Notes: generated by a model not told the origin, from the letters alone. A stretch of DNA of 64,000 bases from Bos javanicus (GCF_032452875.1 NC_083868.1:37056537-37120536), one strand, 5' to 3'. Positions 22,993 to 34,688 are shown, numbered from the stretch's first letter. Made by a program: numbers and translations.

Positions 22993-23588
22993 TGATTCAG
23001 ACTTAAATTGAAGAAAGTAGGGGAAACTACTAGACCATTCAGGTATGACCTAAATCAAATCCCTTATGATTATACAGTGGAAGTGAGAAATAGATTTAAG
23101 GGACTACATCTGATAGATAGAGTGCCTGATGAACTATGGACGGAGGTTCGTGACATAGTACAGGAGACAGGGATCAAGACCATCCCCACAGAAAAGAAAT
23201 GCAAAAAGCAAAATGGCTGTCTGAGGAGGCCTTACAAATAGCTGTGAAAAGAAGAGAAGTGAAAAGCAAAGGAGAAAAGGAAAGATATAAGCATCTATCT
23301 GAATGCAGAGTTCCAAAGAATAGCAAGAAGAGATAAGAAAGCCTTCCTCAGTGATCAATGCAAAGAAATAGAGGAAAAGAACAGAATGGGAAAGACAGGA
23401 GATCTCTTCAAGAAAATTAGTTATACCAAGGGAACATTTCATGCAAAGATGGTCTTGATAAAGGACAGAAATGGTATGAACCTAACAGAAGCAGAGGATA
23501 TTAAGAAGAGGTGGCAAGAACACACAGAAGAACTGTACAAAAAAGATCTTCACGACCCAGATAATCATGATGGTATGATCACACACCT
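22993..23588 (+). mobile_element. Inverted 5' segment of the same BovB
   Basis: Plus-strand BovB from the linker between the endonuclease and reverse transcriptase. It starts ACTTAAATTGAAGAAAG and ends in the acidic stretch before the RT. Frames at 23008-23241 and 23386-23588 carry the linker peptides (RPFRYDLNQIPYDYTVEVRN; EAEDIKKRWQEHTEELY). It faces the rest of the element across a joint at 22990-22996 where a short word (ATT) is shared. Confidence 0.93.
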
Positions 23589-23600
23589 AGAGAAAGGAAT

Positions 23601-24829
23601 ACCTCATAGATATTACAATAAACAGAAGCCTGAAATGCAGAGATTTGCCAGCTGAGATAAGGCATCAATGTGCCCAGAAATTGATGTTGGTATAACTTGG
23701 GGAAGATCCGAAAATCAGTGCCTGGGGTGGCACAATTATAATAAAACCAAATGAAAGGGGTCATTACACTCACAAGAGGTGAAGAGATGCTTGTCCCTTC
23801 CCCTGTCATATCTCCTCTAACTCAGTTATACACTAGGGGGTGGGTGAATAGAATGGACATAGTGAAGGGAGGAATGCACACAATACTGCATTTGAAGTAG
23901 AAGGAGATTTTCAAAATATCTAGAAATCTATATAGCATTTACTCTCAGATTATATTTAACTGGTAAAAAAACCTCAAACTATCATTAAGTGTGGGAGGAC
24001 AAAGGTAGATTCTATTTTATTTGGACTATCTTTTATTATACAAGAGAAAAACTATCAAAGAAAAAAAGTAGGTCCGAATAAGAATACCAAGTGAATCTTA
24101 ACTTAAAAAAAAAATTAACTAGTTGAATAGTGTGTCATTTAAATAGTTATAATTTTATAATGTAGATGTTTTTATACTTTAAATAGTTAATAACATACCT
24201 ATTAAAAGGGGTACAGAAATAATTATTATAAATATTATATCAAGTATACTCATATATCTATATTCTCTATATGTGTATCGTTACCTCTCTGAATAATATT
24301 TGACTAAATCCATTACACTTAAGCAATCAGTTCATTTTTCTTCTAGCCTTCATTTAAATAAAATTAATAATACTCATGATTATGGAAATAGAATGCTGTG
24401 TTTTATTCACAGAATATTTACCCTCAATGGCAATTAACTCACATGGAGACCTGAATTCTATTTATAACTTTATTATTTATTTTGCAAATTAGTACATGTC
24501 TCTTCAAGCTAGATCTCATCCTTGTCTGTCCAATTAAAAAGCAGTACTAGATGACATCAGAATCTATTTCAAGTCATATGTATTCTGTTTCTTTTCATGG
24601 TTCTCTAAAAACTGGATATCAGTTTGATAAATAACTATGTCTAAATTACTAGTAGATTCATTCATCTTAAGTTAATGAGCATTATTTTCAGTTCAATTGC
24701 TAGATAATAGAGTTAAGCTTTCCTCCCTTCCTGAGGTTAGATTTTCAGTATTACCCGAAAGGGAGTGGAATATCTATGGTGTTCATTTAATAATAGTTCC
24801 TAAACTAATCTCTCACTGCTTTGTTATAA
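23601..24829. other. Unique AT-rich DNA, no gene recognised
   Basis: Very AT-rich between 24080 and 24300. No open frame with a recognisable domain. Confidence 0.5.
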
Positions 24830-25215
24830 TACTTTTAGGCTTTTTTCCCAACCAGACTTTGATCAAACTGAAATGCACTTCATCTATCTCTTTCTGTCAA
24901 AATTCTCAGCATCTTTTAAAAAGATATTATCACCTTTTCCATAAAACTTTTTCTAAGCACTTAAGTCAGAAGTAAAATCTCTTTTACTTATTGTATTTTG
25001 TATCATTCTTTCCTTATTTTAATCAGTTATTCATTTTTTCATTTATTCAAGTATTATTGCATGTGTCAAGCCTGTGATAAGTGTAAGGCATACAATAAAA
25101 AGCAAAAAAGGTAAGTCTCAATCCTCATTAGCTTACATTCCATTATGACTATTATGAAGAAATAATGCTCAAACATAAAAACTAGCTAGTACTCTGAAAA
25201 AATTCACTGATGCTG
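24830..25215 (+). repeat. L2-like tail followed by an ancient dispersed repeat
   Basis: 24830-25020 follows the block pattern of an L2 3' region (TTTTCCATAAAACTTTTTCTAAGC, then TTATTGTATTTTGTATC). 25030-25215 (ATTTATTCAAGTATTATTGCATGTGTCAAGCC...) matches the unnamed old repeat seen elsewhere in the window. Both are heavily mutated. Confidence 0.42.
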
Positions 25216-25338
25216 TTATCTTGCCGTAACAAGGGAATCTGGTTTAGCATTGGATGTATCAGTGGGAGATCCTGTAAGAATGCGATGTTGGAATTGAAGT
25301 CTGAAAATAAGATTTAACCACATGAAGTTATGTGTATG

Positions 25339-25614
25339 GAGAAGGCAATGGCACCCCACTCCAGTACTCTTGCCTGGAAAATCCCATGGACGGAGGAGCC
25401 TGGTAGGCTGCAGTCCATGGGGTCCGAAGAGTCGGACACGACTGAGCGACTTCACTTTCACTTTTCAGTTTCATGCATTAGAGAAGAAAGTGGCAACCCA
25501 CTTCAGTGTTCTTGCCTGGAGAATCCCAGGGACAAGGGAGCCTGGTGGGCTGCCGTCTATGGGGTCGCACAGAGTCAGACACGACTGAAGCGACTTAGCA
25601 GCAGCAGCAGCAGC
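25339..25614 (+). mobile_element. Bov-A2 SINE (dimer), young
   Basis: Two Bov-A monomers in tandem, joined by CACTTTCACTTTTCAGTTTCA. It ends in GCGACTTAG followed by seven CAG-type units. An exact 13-bp target-site duplication AGTTATGTGTATG flanks it at 25326-25338 and 25615-25627. The clean duplication and few changes point to a recent insertion. Confidence 0.97.
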
Positions 25615-25627
25615 AGTTATGTGTATG

Positions 25628-26149
25628 CGTACTGTGTGTGTGGGGAGTGGTGGGGGCTGATGGCAATGGGGGATATAGACAGAATGGATCAATTTCTTGC
25701 TTGGTAACCAGTGTTGGAAAGCAATATAACACAGTTTAGAAATCTGTAGAATTTTGAAAAGCATGAATGAGAAAGTTGTGAGAGAAGCCTGTAATAGGTA
25801 GGCAAGTAAGCAATCTTTTAGAAAATTACAGATCTTTTTTAGTGTTTTGATTTATACTCTATGAGCTCTGCATTGACTTTCAAACAGATCAAATGCATGT
25901 GTTTAGAAGAGAGTTTTGGACTGATGTGCACATTAGGAAGTTGTTGGCTGATGGATGACAAATGAACCTGTATGTGTTGATGAGATGCCTGTGGAGAGTG
26001 TCAGGGTGAGCAGAGGTGCAAATTCTGAGACTTCAGAATCTCCCAAAATAACCTTTTGTGAGTGTAAATGTATTATAGATATTTGTAGAAATATCTCATT
26101 ATCTTCCCTTAAATTTTAAAATCACAGAATTAAAATAACAAAATGTACA
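25628..26149. other. Unique DNA with a GT-rich patch
   Basis: GTGTGTGTGGGGAGTGGTGG near 25633. No gene recognised. Confidence 0.5.
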
Positions 26150-26370
26150 TAGGTTACATCTAAGCGATATTGGGTTCAAATTAAGACATTTTCTTTTATT
26201 CACCATTGGCCCCTGAGCAATTTGCTTAAATCCTATGATACTCAGGTTTCCCTTCCTTAAAAATGTAAATAATAACACTTCTACTATTGAAGGCTTAAGA
26301 ATAAAATGATTCTCATATAGAACAAACAGAACACTGCACATCATATCTACTAGTACATATTGATTTTTTT
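26150..26370 (+). mobile_element. MIR SINE, decayed
   Basis: CCCTGAGCAATTTGCTTAAATCC, CTTAAAAATGTAAATAATAACACTT and AGAACACTGCACATCATA match the order of MIR core and tail blocks, with many changes. Confidence 0.6.
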
Positions 26371-26879
26371 TGTTTTCCATTTTTTAATAGCACATAATGC
26401 ATAGCATGGGTCTTTACAGCGATATCTAATAAATTGTGTTGAATAGACAAGATCCATAATATTACAGAACACAGAATCACAAAAAAAAAGACCCAAGTAA
26501 ATACACAATCACTATACAATTAGTGTATAGATTCGACTTTAATTTTAATTATAAAACACAGACATACAAACCCATTTTACAAGGTTGCACACATACTAAG
26601 TGCTGGCCTGTGACAAGGGCTGGAGAAGGCACAGGGTACAAGCAGCAGGGCTGAAGGGCAAAGGGAAAGAAAGGAAAGTGAGGCCAGTGTGTTTTAATTG
26701 TAATCATAATGTGTTGAATTTAAATTATAATTTTATTGTGAGCACAACCTGATCCAGTCAACTGAACTGGTCTAGGTTTACACACAAACGCTGATTCCTT
26801 GAGGCCTTGGGCTCAAGCTCCTCATTCTTGCTGAGTTAGGGACAGTTAAGGTTTTGAGATTTTACCCCGTTTGCAACCT
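26371..26879. other. Unique DNA, no gene recognised
   Basis: No repeat or open frame recognised. It turns gradually more GC-rich toward 26880. Confidence 0.5.
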
Positions 26880-27600
26880 AGTAAGTAAGCCTGCTACAGA
26901 TTCACATGCACATATTGACAAAAAAAAATAGCGACACGTGGGTCGGAGACACAGATAACGTTTTACAGCAAAAGGCAGCAGCCAGAGTAATAGTCACATC
27001 CCTTCCTCATGCCGTCCTCATTCCCACAGGGCAATTCGAGGAGGCCAGGAGTTCAGCTGCACTTGCAGGGCCCTGTGGTATCACAGGAAAGGAAACCCAC
27101 GGTTAGAAGCCAGAAGCTTTCATATGTACGGGCTCACCTGCCCATCCTTCTCTCCAGAGAAATTGATTATCCTTTGCCTTTGAATATAACGAAATGTTTC
27201 CGAGGTGGGGCAGGTAGTTTGTTTTCCTAAGATATTCTGGGGTCTCTATCTTTAGGGAGAGACTAGCTTCCAAGGCATGATTATTTTTCAAATGTGCTTT
27301 AACTCCAAAGGCTCAAACCAGGCAAGAGAGAGAGAAATCCATGGAGAATTGTCTCCCAACAGTTCTTTGGCCAAAGTGATCTCAGATATCAGCAGTGCTC
27401 TTCTTATGGTTAGAAAGTTGTGGCTGCCACCACAGTCACTTTTTTCTCCCGGCTTGTCCCTTTTATCTGCCTTCCCAAAGTAGGTGGTTGGCACTGCCGG
27501 GCCTTTGCACCCACCGCTGTGGGTTGATGGCAGCTGCAGACTCTGCCCCTGTTGGATACACGCAGCTCTGGTCAAATTAGCCATTATAAAACTCAGAAAT
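26880..27600. other. GC-richer unique block with several CpGs
   Basis: This block contains several CpG sites and stands out from the AT-rich surroundings. It includes a CACGTG E-box at 26935-26940. Overlapping short frames on both strands (26906-27106, 27009-27230, 27277-27483, 27395-27580 plus; 27288-27584 minus) show no domain that I know. It could be a regulatory element or a decayed unrecognised repeat. I assign no function. Confidence 0.4.
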
Positions 27601-27785
27601 GCAGCAAACTTAGGCTCAATGAGAGACTTATAAGAGAAACAGTCAGCAGATCAATTTTTGACCTTTCCGTTTCATGAATGAACTCTTTCTGGAGGCTGGA
27701 GTTCTCCGAAATCCTCTCAGAAGACACCCTCATTGACTAAATAGCCAGATGTATTTCTGAGTAAAGCAATGTCCAAATACAAAAC

Positions 27786-28821
27786 TCAGTTCAGTTGCTC
27801 AGTCGTGTCCGACTCTTTGCGACCTCAAGAACTGCAGCACGCCAGGCCTCCCTGCCCATCAAACTCCCGGAGTCTACCCAAACTCATGTCCATCAAGTCA
27901 GTGATGCCATCCAACCATTTTATCTTCTGCTGTCCCCTTCTCCTTCTGCCCTCAATCTTTCCAGCATCAGGGTCTTTTCAAATGAGTCAGGTGGCCAAAG
28001 TATTAGAGTTTCAGCTTCAACACCAGTCCTTCCAATGAACACTCAGGACTGATCTCCTTTAGGATGCACTGGTTGGATCTCCTTGTAGTCCAAGGGACTC
28101 TCAAGAGTCTTCTCCAACACCACAGTTTAAAAGCATCAATTCTTCAGCGTTCAGCTTTCTTTATCGTCCAACTCTCACATCCATACATGACTACCAGAAA
28201 AACCATAGCCTTGACTAGATGGACCTTTGTTGGCAAAGTAATGTCTGTGCTTTTGAATATGCTATCTAGGTTGGTCATAACTTTCCTTCCAAGGAGTAAG
28301 CGTCTTTTAATTTCATGGCTGCAATCACCATCTGCAGTGATTTTGGAGCCCATAAAAATAAAGTCAGCCACTGTTTCCCCATCTATTTGCCATGAAGTGA
28401 TGGGATCAGATGCTATGATTTTAGTTTTCTGAATGCTGAGCTTTAAGCCAACTTTTTCCACTCTCCTCTTTCACCTTCATCAAGAGGCTCTTTAGTTCTT
28501 CTTCAATTTCTACCATAAGGGTGGTGTCATCTGCATATCTGAGGTTATTGATATTTCTCCCAGCAATCTTGATTCCGGCTTGTGCTTCTTCCAGCCCAGT
28601 GTTTTTCATGATGTACTCTGAATATAAGTTAAATAAGCAGGGTGACAACATACAGCCTTGACATACTCCTTTTCGTATTTGGAACCAGTCTGTTGTTCTA
28701 TGTCCAGTTCTAACTGTTGCTTTCTGAACTGCATACAGGTTTCTCAAGAAGCAGGTCAGGTGGTCTGGTATTCCAATCTCTTTCAGAATTTTCCACAGTT
28801 TATTGTGATCCAACACAGTTA
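27786..28821 (-). mobile_element. BovB LINE, antisense, 5'-truncated in the RT
   Basis: Runs from the CAGTTCAGTT tail to the block after motif A (minus frame 28421-28816 begins LDHNKLWKILKEIGIPDHL). The YADD box and motif B (KGVCQGCMLSPCLFN) are readable in that frame, and the CESWTIKKAER block in the frame 28144-28461. A short AAAACT on both sides may be its target-site duplication. Confidence 0.94.
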
Positions 28822-28835
28822 AAACTTAGATTTTC

Positions 28836-29572
28836 CTTTTTCTTTGTCTCACTTCCACTGTCTGTAACTTATTTCCTCTGTGCTTTCCCCAATAAAGCAT
28901 CAATATGTGATCTTTGCCTTGAGTACTTTTTTTGCCTTAGCAACTCATATTAACATACTGGGAATTTGCTGTGTGCATGTGGTATATACATCTTTTTGTA
29001 GGAAAGTGAAAATACATACAGAAAAGATAAAGGTAAGAACTAATACAGTCATTAATTTGAACACCCACATTACCAATCTCAGTCATATCAAAACCCATTG
29101 GATTAAATATGGATCTTTGCATTCACATCTTCACTTTACATGTCCATGGATCCAATGTACTACCTTCAAGCCTTACTGTTAGAAACTCACAGGGTGATAA
29201 AGTGCTCTTGACATTTCCCATCAGTTCTCTGAACTTTCCACATCCACATGACTTCATGTCTCTGTATGGGTATCCTTGTACATCATCCTAACAAATATGA
29301 GTGATAAATTAATGTACTAAAATTTCCACAGGGGGGCAAAAAGCTTATTTGGGGAAAATAAAATCATAATTCAATATAAGAATTAGGAGTCATTTTAGAG
29401 ATAAGAATTAGGAGTTATTTTAGATACAAAGATACTTTACCTACTCAGAGGAGGTAATATACATCTTAAATAAATTATGTAGACAATATTCTATTTTTGT
29501 CTATTTGTCAAGAGTCTTGCCTTAGCAAGTAAACTTTCAAGAAACGCAAAAGAAGCATTCATGATACATCAG
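28836..29572. other. Unique DNA, no gene recognised
   Basis: A pyrimidine-rich run with CCCCAATAAAGC near 28886 resembles a polyadenylation signal context. Nothing nearby supports a transcript. Confidence 0.45.
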
Positions 29573-30330
29573 TTCAGTTCAGTTCAGTTCAGTCATTCAG
29601 TTGTGTTCGACTTTTTGCAACCCCATGGATGGCAGCACACCAGGCCTCCCTGTCCATCAAAAACTCCCAGAGTTTACTTTTACTCATGTCCATTGAGTCA
29701 GTGATGCCATCCAGCCATCTCATCCTCCTCTGTCATCCCCTTCTCCTCCTGACGTCAATCTTTCCCAGCATCAGGGTCTTTTCAAATGAGTCAGTTCTTC
29801 ACATCAGGTGGTCAAAGTATTGGAGTTTCAGCTTCAACATCAGTCCTTCCAATGAATATTTAACACTGATTTCCTTTAGGATGGACTGGTTGGATCTCCT
29901 TGCAGGTCAAGGGACTTATAAGAGCCTTCTCCAACACCACAGTTCAAAAGCATCAATTCTTCGGCACTCAGTTTTCTTTATACTCCAATTCTCACATCCA
30001 TACATGACCGCTGGAAAAAACATAGCCTTGACTAGACAAACCTTTGTTGGCAAAGTAATGTCTCTGCTTTTTAATATGCTGTCTAGGTTGGTCATAATTT
30101 TCCTTCCAAGGAGCAAGTGCTTTTTAATTCTGTGGCTGCAGTCACCATTTGCAGTGGTTTTGGAGCCCCCAAAATAAAGTCTGTCACTGTATCCATTGTT
30201 TCCCCATTTATTTGCCATGAAGTGATGGGACCAGAAGTTTTCTGAATGTTGAATTTTAAGCCAACTTTTTCACACTCCTCTTTCACTTTCATCAAGAGGC
30301 TCTTTAGTTCTACTTTACTTTCTGCCATAG
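29573..30330 (-). mobile_element. BovB LINE 3' portion, antisense
   Basis: Begins with a five-unit CAGTT tail and runs back to just after the YADD region (ending at the antisense of MAESKVELKSLL). Minus frames 29916-30218 and 30092-30358 hold C-terminal blocks with a lost segment (KTSGPITSWQINGETMDTV). It lies head to head with the next BovB, about 110 bp away. Confidence 0.93.
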
Positions 30331-30440
30331 CATAGGTGTAGGCATGTTTATGCTTCAATTATTAGTAATATGTGTATTTGCATGTACATAAATATTTACC
30401 ACCAGATGCTTAACACTGAAATAAGATTGATAATATTCTC

Positions 30441-32632
30441 TCCGGTCACAGATGGAGAAGCTCTATACAGTCAGCCAAAACAAGACCAGGAGCTAACTGT
30501 GGCTGAGATCATGAACTCCTTATTGGAAAAGTCAGACTTAAATTGAAGAAAGTAGGGGAAACCACTTGACCATTCAGGTATGATCTAAATCAAATCCCAG
30601 TGGAAGTGAGAAATAGATTCAAGGGATTAGATCTGATAGAGTGCCTGAAGAACTATGGATGGAAGTTCATCACATTGTACAAGAGGCAAGGATCAAGACC
30701 ATCCCCAAGAAAAAGAAATTAAAAAAATAGAAAGTGGTTGTCTCAGGAGGCCTTACAAATAGCTGAGAAAAGAAGAGAAGCTAAAGGCAAAGGAGAAAAG
30801 GCAAAATATACCCATTTGAATTCAGAGTTACAAAGAATAGCAAGGAGAGGTAAGAAAACCTTCCTCAGTGATCAATGCAAAGAAATAGAGGGAAAAAGTA
30901 GAATGGGAAAGACTAGAGAGCTCTTCAAGAAAATTAGAGTCCAAGGGAATATTTCATGCAAAGATAGCATGAATAAAGGACAGAATGGTATGCTAACAGA
31001 AGCAGAAGATATTAAGAAGAGGTGGTAAAAATACACAGAAGAACTATTCAAAAAAGATCATGACCGAAATAACCATGATGATGTGATCTCTTACCTAGTG
31101 CCAGACATCCTGGAATGCAAAGTCAAGTGGGCCTTAAGAACCATCACTACGAACAAAGCTAGTAGAGGTGTTGGAATTCAAGCTGAGCTATTATCCTAAA
31201 CATGAGCTACTATCCTAAACAAATCTTAAAACATGATGCAGTTAATGTGCTGCACTCAATATGCCAGCAAATTTAGAAAACTCAGCAATGGCCCCAGGAC
31301 TGGAAAAGGTCAATTTTCATCCCAATCCCAAAGAAAGGCAATGCCAAAGAACGCTCAAAGTACCACACAATTACACGCATCTCACATGCTACCAAAGTAA
31401 TACTAAAAATATCCAAGCCAAGCTTCAACTCTACGTGAACTGTGAACTCCCAGATGTTCAAGCTGGATTTAGAAAAGGCAGAGGAGCTAGAGATCAAATT
31501 GCCAACATCTGCTGTATCATAGAAAAAGCAAGAGAGTTTCAGAAAACATCTATTTCTGCTTTATGGGCCTTGCCAAATCCTTTGTGTGGATCACAACAAA
31601 CTGTGGAAAATTCTTAAAGAGATGGGAATACCAGACCAACTTACCTGCCTCCTGAGAAATCTGTATTCAGGTCAGGAAGCAACAGTTAACACCAGACATG
31701 GAACTACAGACGGCTTCCAAATTGGGAAAGGAATACATCAAGGCTATATATTGTCACCCTGCTTATTTAACTTATATGCAGAGTACATCATGTGAAATGC
31801 CAGACTGGATGGAGCACAAGCTGAATCATGTTTGCTGGGAGAAATATCAATAACCTCAGATAGGCAGATGACACCACCCTTATGGGAGAAGGTGAAGAAG
31901 AACTGAATAGCCTCTTGATGAAAGTGAAAGGAGAGTGAAAATGTTGGCTTAAAACTCAACATTCAGAAAACAAATATCATGACATCCAGTCCCATCACTT
32001 CATGGCAAATAGATGGGGAAACAATGGATACAGTGAGAGTCTATTTTTTGGGCTCCAAAATCACTGCAGATGGTGACTGCAACCATGAAATTAAAAGACG
32101 CTTGCTCCTTGAAAGAAAAGCTATGACCAACTTAGATAGCATATTAAAAAGCAGAAACGTTACTTTGCCAACTAAGGTCCGTCTAGTCAAAGCTACGGTT
32201 TTTCCAGTAGTCGTGTATTGATAGTTGGACTGTAAAGAAAGCTGAGGGCAGAAGAATTGATGCTTTTGAATCATGGTGTTGGAGAAGACTCTTGAGAGTC
32301 CCTTGGACTTGCAAGGAGCTCCAACCACTCAATCCTAAAGCAAATCAGTTCTGAATATTCATTGGAAGAACTGATGCTGAAGCTGAAACTCCAATAGTTT
32401 GGCCACCTGATGTGAAGAACTGACTCATTTGAAAAAACCCTGGTTCTGGGAAAGATTGACGTCAGGAGGAGAAGGGAATGACCGAGGATGAGATGGTTGG
32501 ATGGCACCACCAACTCAATGGACATGAGTTTGAACAACCTCTGGGAGTTGGTGATGGACAGGGAAGCCTGATGTGCTACAGTCCATGGGGTCACAAAGAG
32601 TCAGACATGACTGAGCGACTGAACTGAACTGA
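30441..32632 (+). mobile_element. BovB LINE, longest continuous sense copy
   Basis: Starts at the very end of the endonuclease domain (CACAGATGGAGAAGCTCTAT) and continues through the linker, the whole reverse transcriptase and the C-terminal region to a CTGAA tail at 32618-32632, about 2.2 kb. It is heavily broken. There is a stop near 31026 (after IKKRW), a 19-bp tandem duplication at 31184-31221, frameshifts around motif A, and TAG in place of the YADD Tyr at about 31861. A deletion removes part of the CESW block near 32219. Recognisable peptides include FRKGRGARDQIANI and PDQLTCLLRNLY. Confidence 0.95.
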
Positions 32633-33240
32633 AATCGTTACAGTTACACATATATAATTTGCTGTCATTTTTCAACTAATGTCTTCTATATATTTCCATA
32701 ATTATAATGGTAGTTAATATGCTTTGTATTCACTTTCATATGCTTTAGATTCAATTGTCTGTTAATGGGATATATCTAAAGTCAGACAATATGATATATT
32801 TTATTGTGTGTACCCTAAAAATAAGTACTAGATGACTGGAAAATACAGTTTGAATGGGGAAATAAATTACTGTGGAATGTCTCTGCCAAATTCAGTGATC
32901 AATTAAAATAATAAAATCAACCACAGTAGCAACATAAGAATCCATGAAATAATAGATATATCCAGGGGGAGGGTAGGCAAACTAACTATTTTTATGAGCT
33001 CAAAAACGTGCTTTCTCTATTAGTGTCTACTGCAAACAAATCAATTATAAATTCTCAGGCCAAATATCAATTATTCTTGGACTTAGTGACAGATTTATGG
33101 GCAGTGAAATATTTTGAATAATGAAGACATGATTTCTCAGCCTTGAATATAAAATGCTTCACTTTGTCATGCAGTTTTTCTCTCTCTCATCAAAGCAGTT
33201 GTTTTGAAAGTCTAGATAAAAAATGCATAAAAATACATGT
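32633..33240. other. Unique AT-rich DNA
   Basis: No gene or repeat recognised. Confidence 0.5.
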
Positions 33241-33256
33241 CTTATTCCTTATATAT

Positions 33257-33456
33257 GTGTGCTCAGTTGCTCAGTCTTGTCTGACCCTTTGTGACTCCGT
33301 GGACTGTAGCCTGCCAGGCTTCTGTGTCCATTAAGGCAAAAATACTGGAGAGGGTTGCCATTTCCTCCTCCAGGGTATCTTCCTGGCCCAGGGATCAATC
33401 CAGTGTCTCCTGCATTGGCTGGCAGATTCTTTATCACTGAATCACCTGGGAAGCAC
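33257..33456 (-). mobile_element. Bov-tA SINE
   Basis: Antisense, ending CACTGAATCACCTGGGAAGCA. A 16-bp target-site duplication with one mismatch flanks it: CTTATTCCTTATATAT at 33241-33256 and CTTATTTCTTATATAT at 33457-33472. A deletion in the body removes part of GGGAATTTTCCAGGCAAG. Confidence 0.94.
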
Positions 33457-33472
33457 CTTATTTCTTATATAT

Positions 33473-34022
33473 CTCCCTAAAGGAGAACTTCCCAGGACAG
33501 CCGTACAATCTTCATTAGACTCTTATGTGATCAAGAAACAGACTCTTATTTTGTTTAACTACAGATACTGGGGTTGTTGGCTCCAACCAGTTTTCTCATC
33601 CTGGAATAAGCAGGGAGTCTGTAATATATGTGGAGACAAATGGTCAGATTAAACAGTCATTGTCAAAGAAGTTTTGACTGGGTATAGGACAACTCATCTG
33701 ATGGAATCCACAGAAGTGAAGAAGAAAGAAAACTCAGCTCCTACTTATGAAATATCAGGAGAATAACAGATTCTGACAGACTCAGGATATTTATTAAAGA
33801 AGCTTGTTTGAAGAGTATTTCATTCTCTGTCACCTAATATGGAATAAGTTTGAGAGAATCAGAAATTCTCAGCTTTGTTGGTGACAACAAATGATCTATG
33901 CGGCCTGATTTATTAGCATGAAATAGCAAATTTATTTAATTATGGTATGTATAATAAAAATATACTATATATTTTGGGAAAGGGATTAGTCACATTTTCT
34001 AGAAATAAAAATATGGTGATAT
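33473..34022. other. Unique DNA, no gene recognised
   Basis: No recognisable repeat, open frame or signal. Confidence 0.5.
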
Positions 34023-34032
34023 ATGTAGAGAA

Positions 34033-34238
34033 TATACAACTCAGATGGTAAAGAAACTGCCTGCAATGAGGGAGATCTTGGTTTTATTCCTGGTCAGGAA
34101 GATTCCATGGAGAAGGAAATGGCAACCAACCCACTCCAGTATGCTTGCCTGGGAAATCCCATGGTCAGAGGAGCCTGACAGACTATAGTCCATGGTGTCA
34201 CAAAGAGAGAGACACGACTGAACTGCCAACACCCACAC
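34033..34238 (+). mobile_element. Bov-tA SINE, head 5'-truncated
   Basis: The first bases of the tRNA-like head are missing (it starts at about CTCAGATGGTAAAG), while the body and 3' end are complete. An exact 10-bp target-site duplication ATGTAGAGAA lies at 34023-34032 and 34239-34248. A 4-bp repeat unit (CAACCAACCC) is inserted in the GGCAACCC block. Confidence 0.94.
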
Positions 34239-34433
34239 ATGTAGAGAAAAAGCAGAAAGGTATGACACAAGAAGATGAGCCCCTTTAACTGGGAAGGTAT
34301 CCAATATGCTACTGGGGAAGAGCAGAGAAATAGAACCAGAAAGAATGAAGAGACTGGGCCAAAGCAGAAACAATGCTCTGTGAATGTGTCTGGTAGTGAA
34401 AGTAAAGTCTGATGCTGTAAAGAACAATATTGC

Positions 34434-34688
34434 ATGGGAACCTGGAATGTTAAGTCCATGAATCAAGGTAAACTGTGTGTGGTCAAGCAGAAGATGGCAA
34501 GAGTGAACATCAACATTTTAGGAATCATTGAACTAAATTGGACCAGAATGGGTGGCTTTAATTCATATGAATATTATATCTACTACTGTGGACAAGAATT
34601 TTTTGGAAGAAATGGAGTAATCCTCGTAAGTCAACAAAAGAGTCCAAAATGCAGTACTTGGGGTACAATCTCAAGAACAACAGAATGA
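34434..34688 (+). pseudogene. BovB endonuclease domain remnant
   Basis: An 84-codon frame starting with ATG reads MGTWNVKSMNQGKL, the start of the APE-like endonuclease of RTE elements, which nicks the chromosome for target-primed reverse transcription. The WN of the first motif (residues 3-5, TWN) and the Glu of the ELNW block (about 33-36) are present. YIYYCGQE follows. The frame is then lost, but GDWKAKIESQ, corresponding to the GDWNA active-site block, can still be read near 34830-34860 in another frame with Asn changed to Lys. Several stops make it inactive. It is the only endonuclease-containing copy in the window. Confidence 0.85.

Larger units (their letters stand above)
21452..23588 (-). 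mobile_element. BovB LINE with 5' inversion (twin-primed insertion)
   Basis: From 21452 to about 22992 the element lies on the minus strand, 3' tail first, back to the linker before the reverse transcriptase. From about 22993 to 23588 the upstream part of the same element is present on the plus strand. The two parts overlap by about 30 bp of element sequence around ATCATGATGGTATGATCAC, seen at 22978-22996 (as its complement) and 23566-23584. An exact 12-bp target-site duplication AGAGAAAGGAAT brackets the whole at 21440-21451 and 23589-23600, so this was one integration event. Confidence 0.95.

Noticed and set aside
25596..25617. Trinucleotide (CAG)n expansion in a coding gene
   Set aside because: It is the ordinary tail of Bov-A2, lying between the SINE and its target-site duplication. 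No coding context.
28880..28900. AATAAA as the polyadenylation site of a host transcript
   Set aside because: An isolated hexamer in AT-rich DNA with no upstream exon or downstream GU-rich signal that I can defend.
29573..29600. CRISPR-like or satellite short tandem repeats (CAGTT/CTGAA)
   Set aside because: These are the normal 3' tails of BovB elements, with no spacers and no associated genes.
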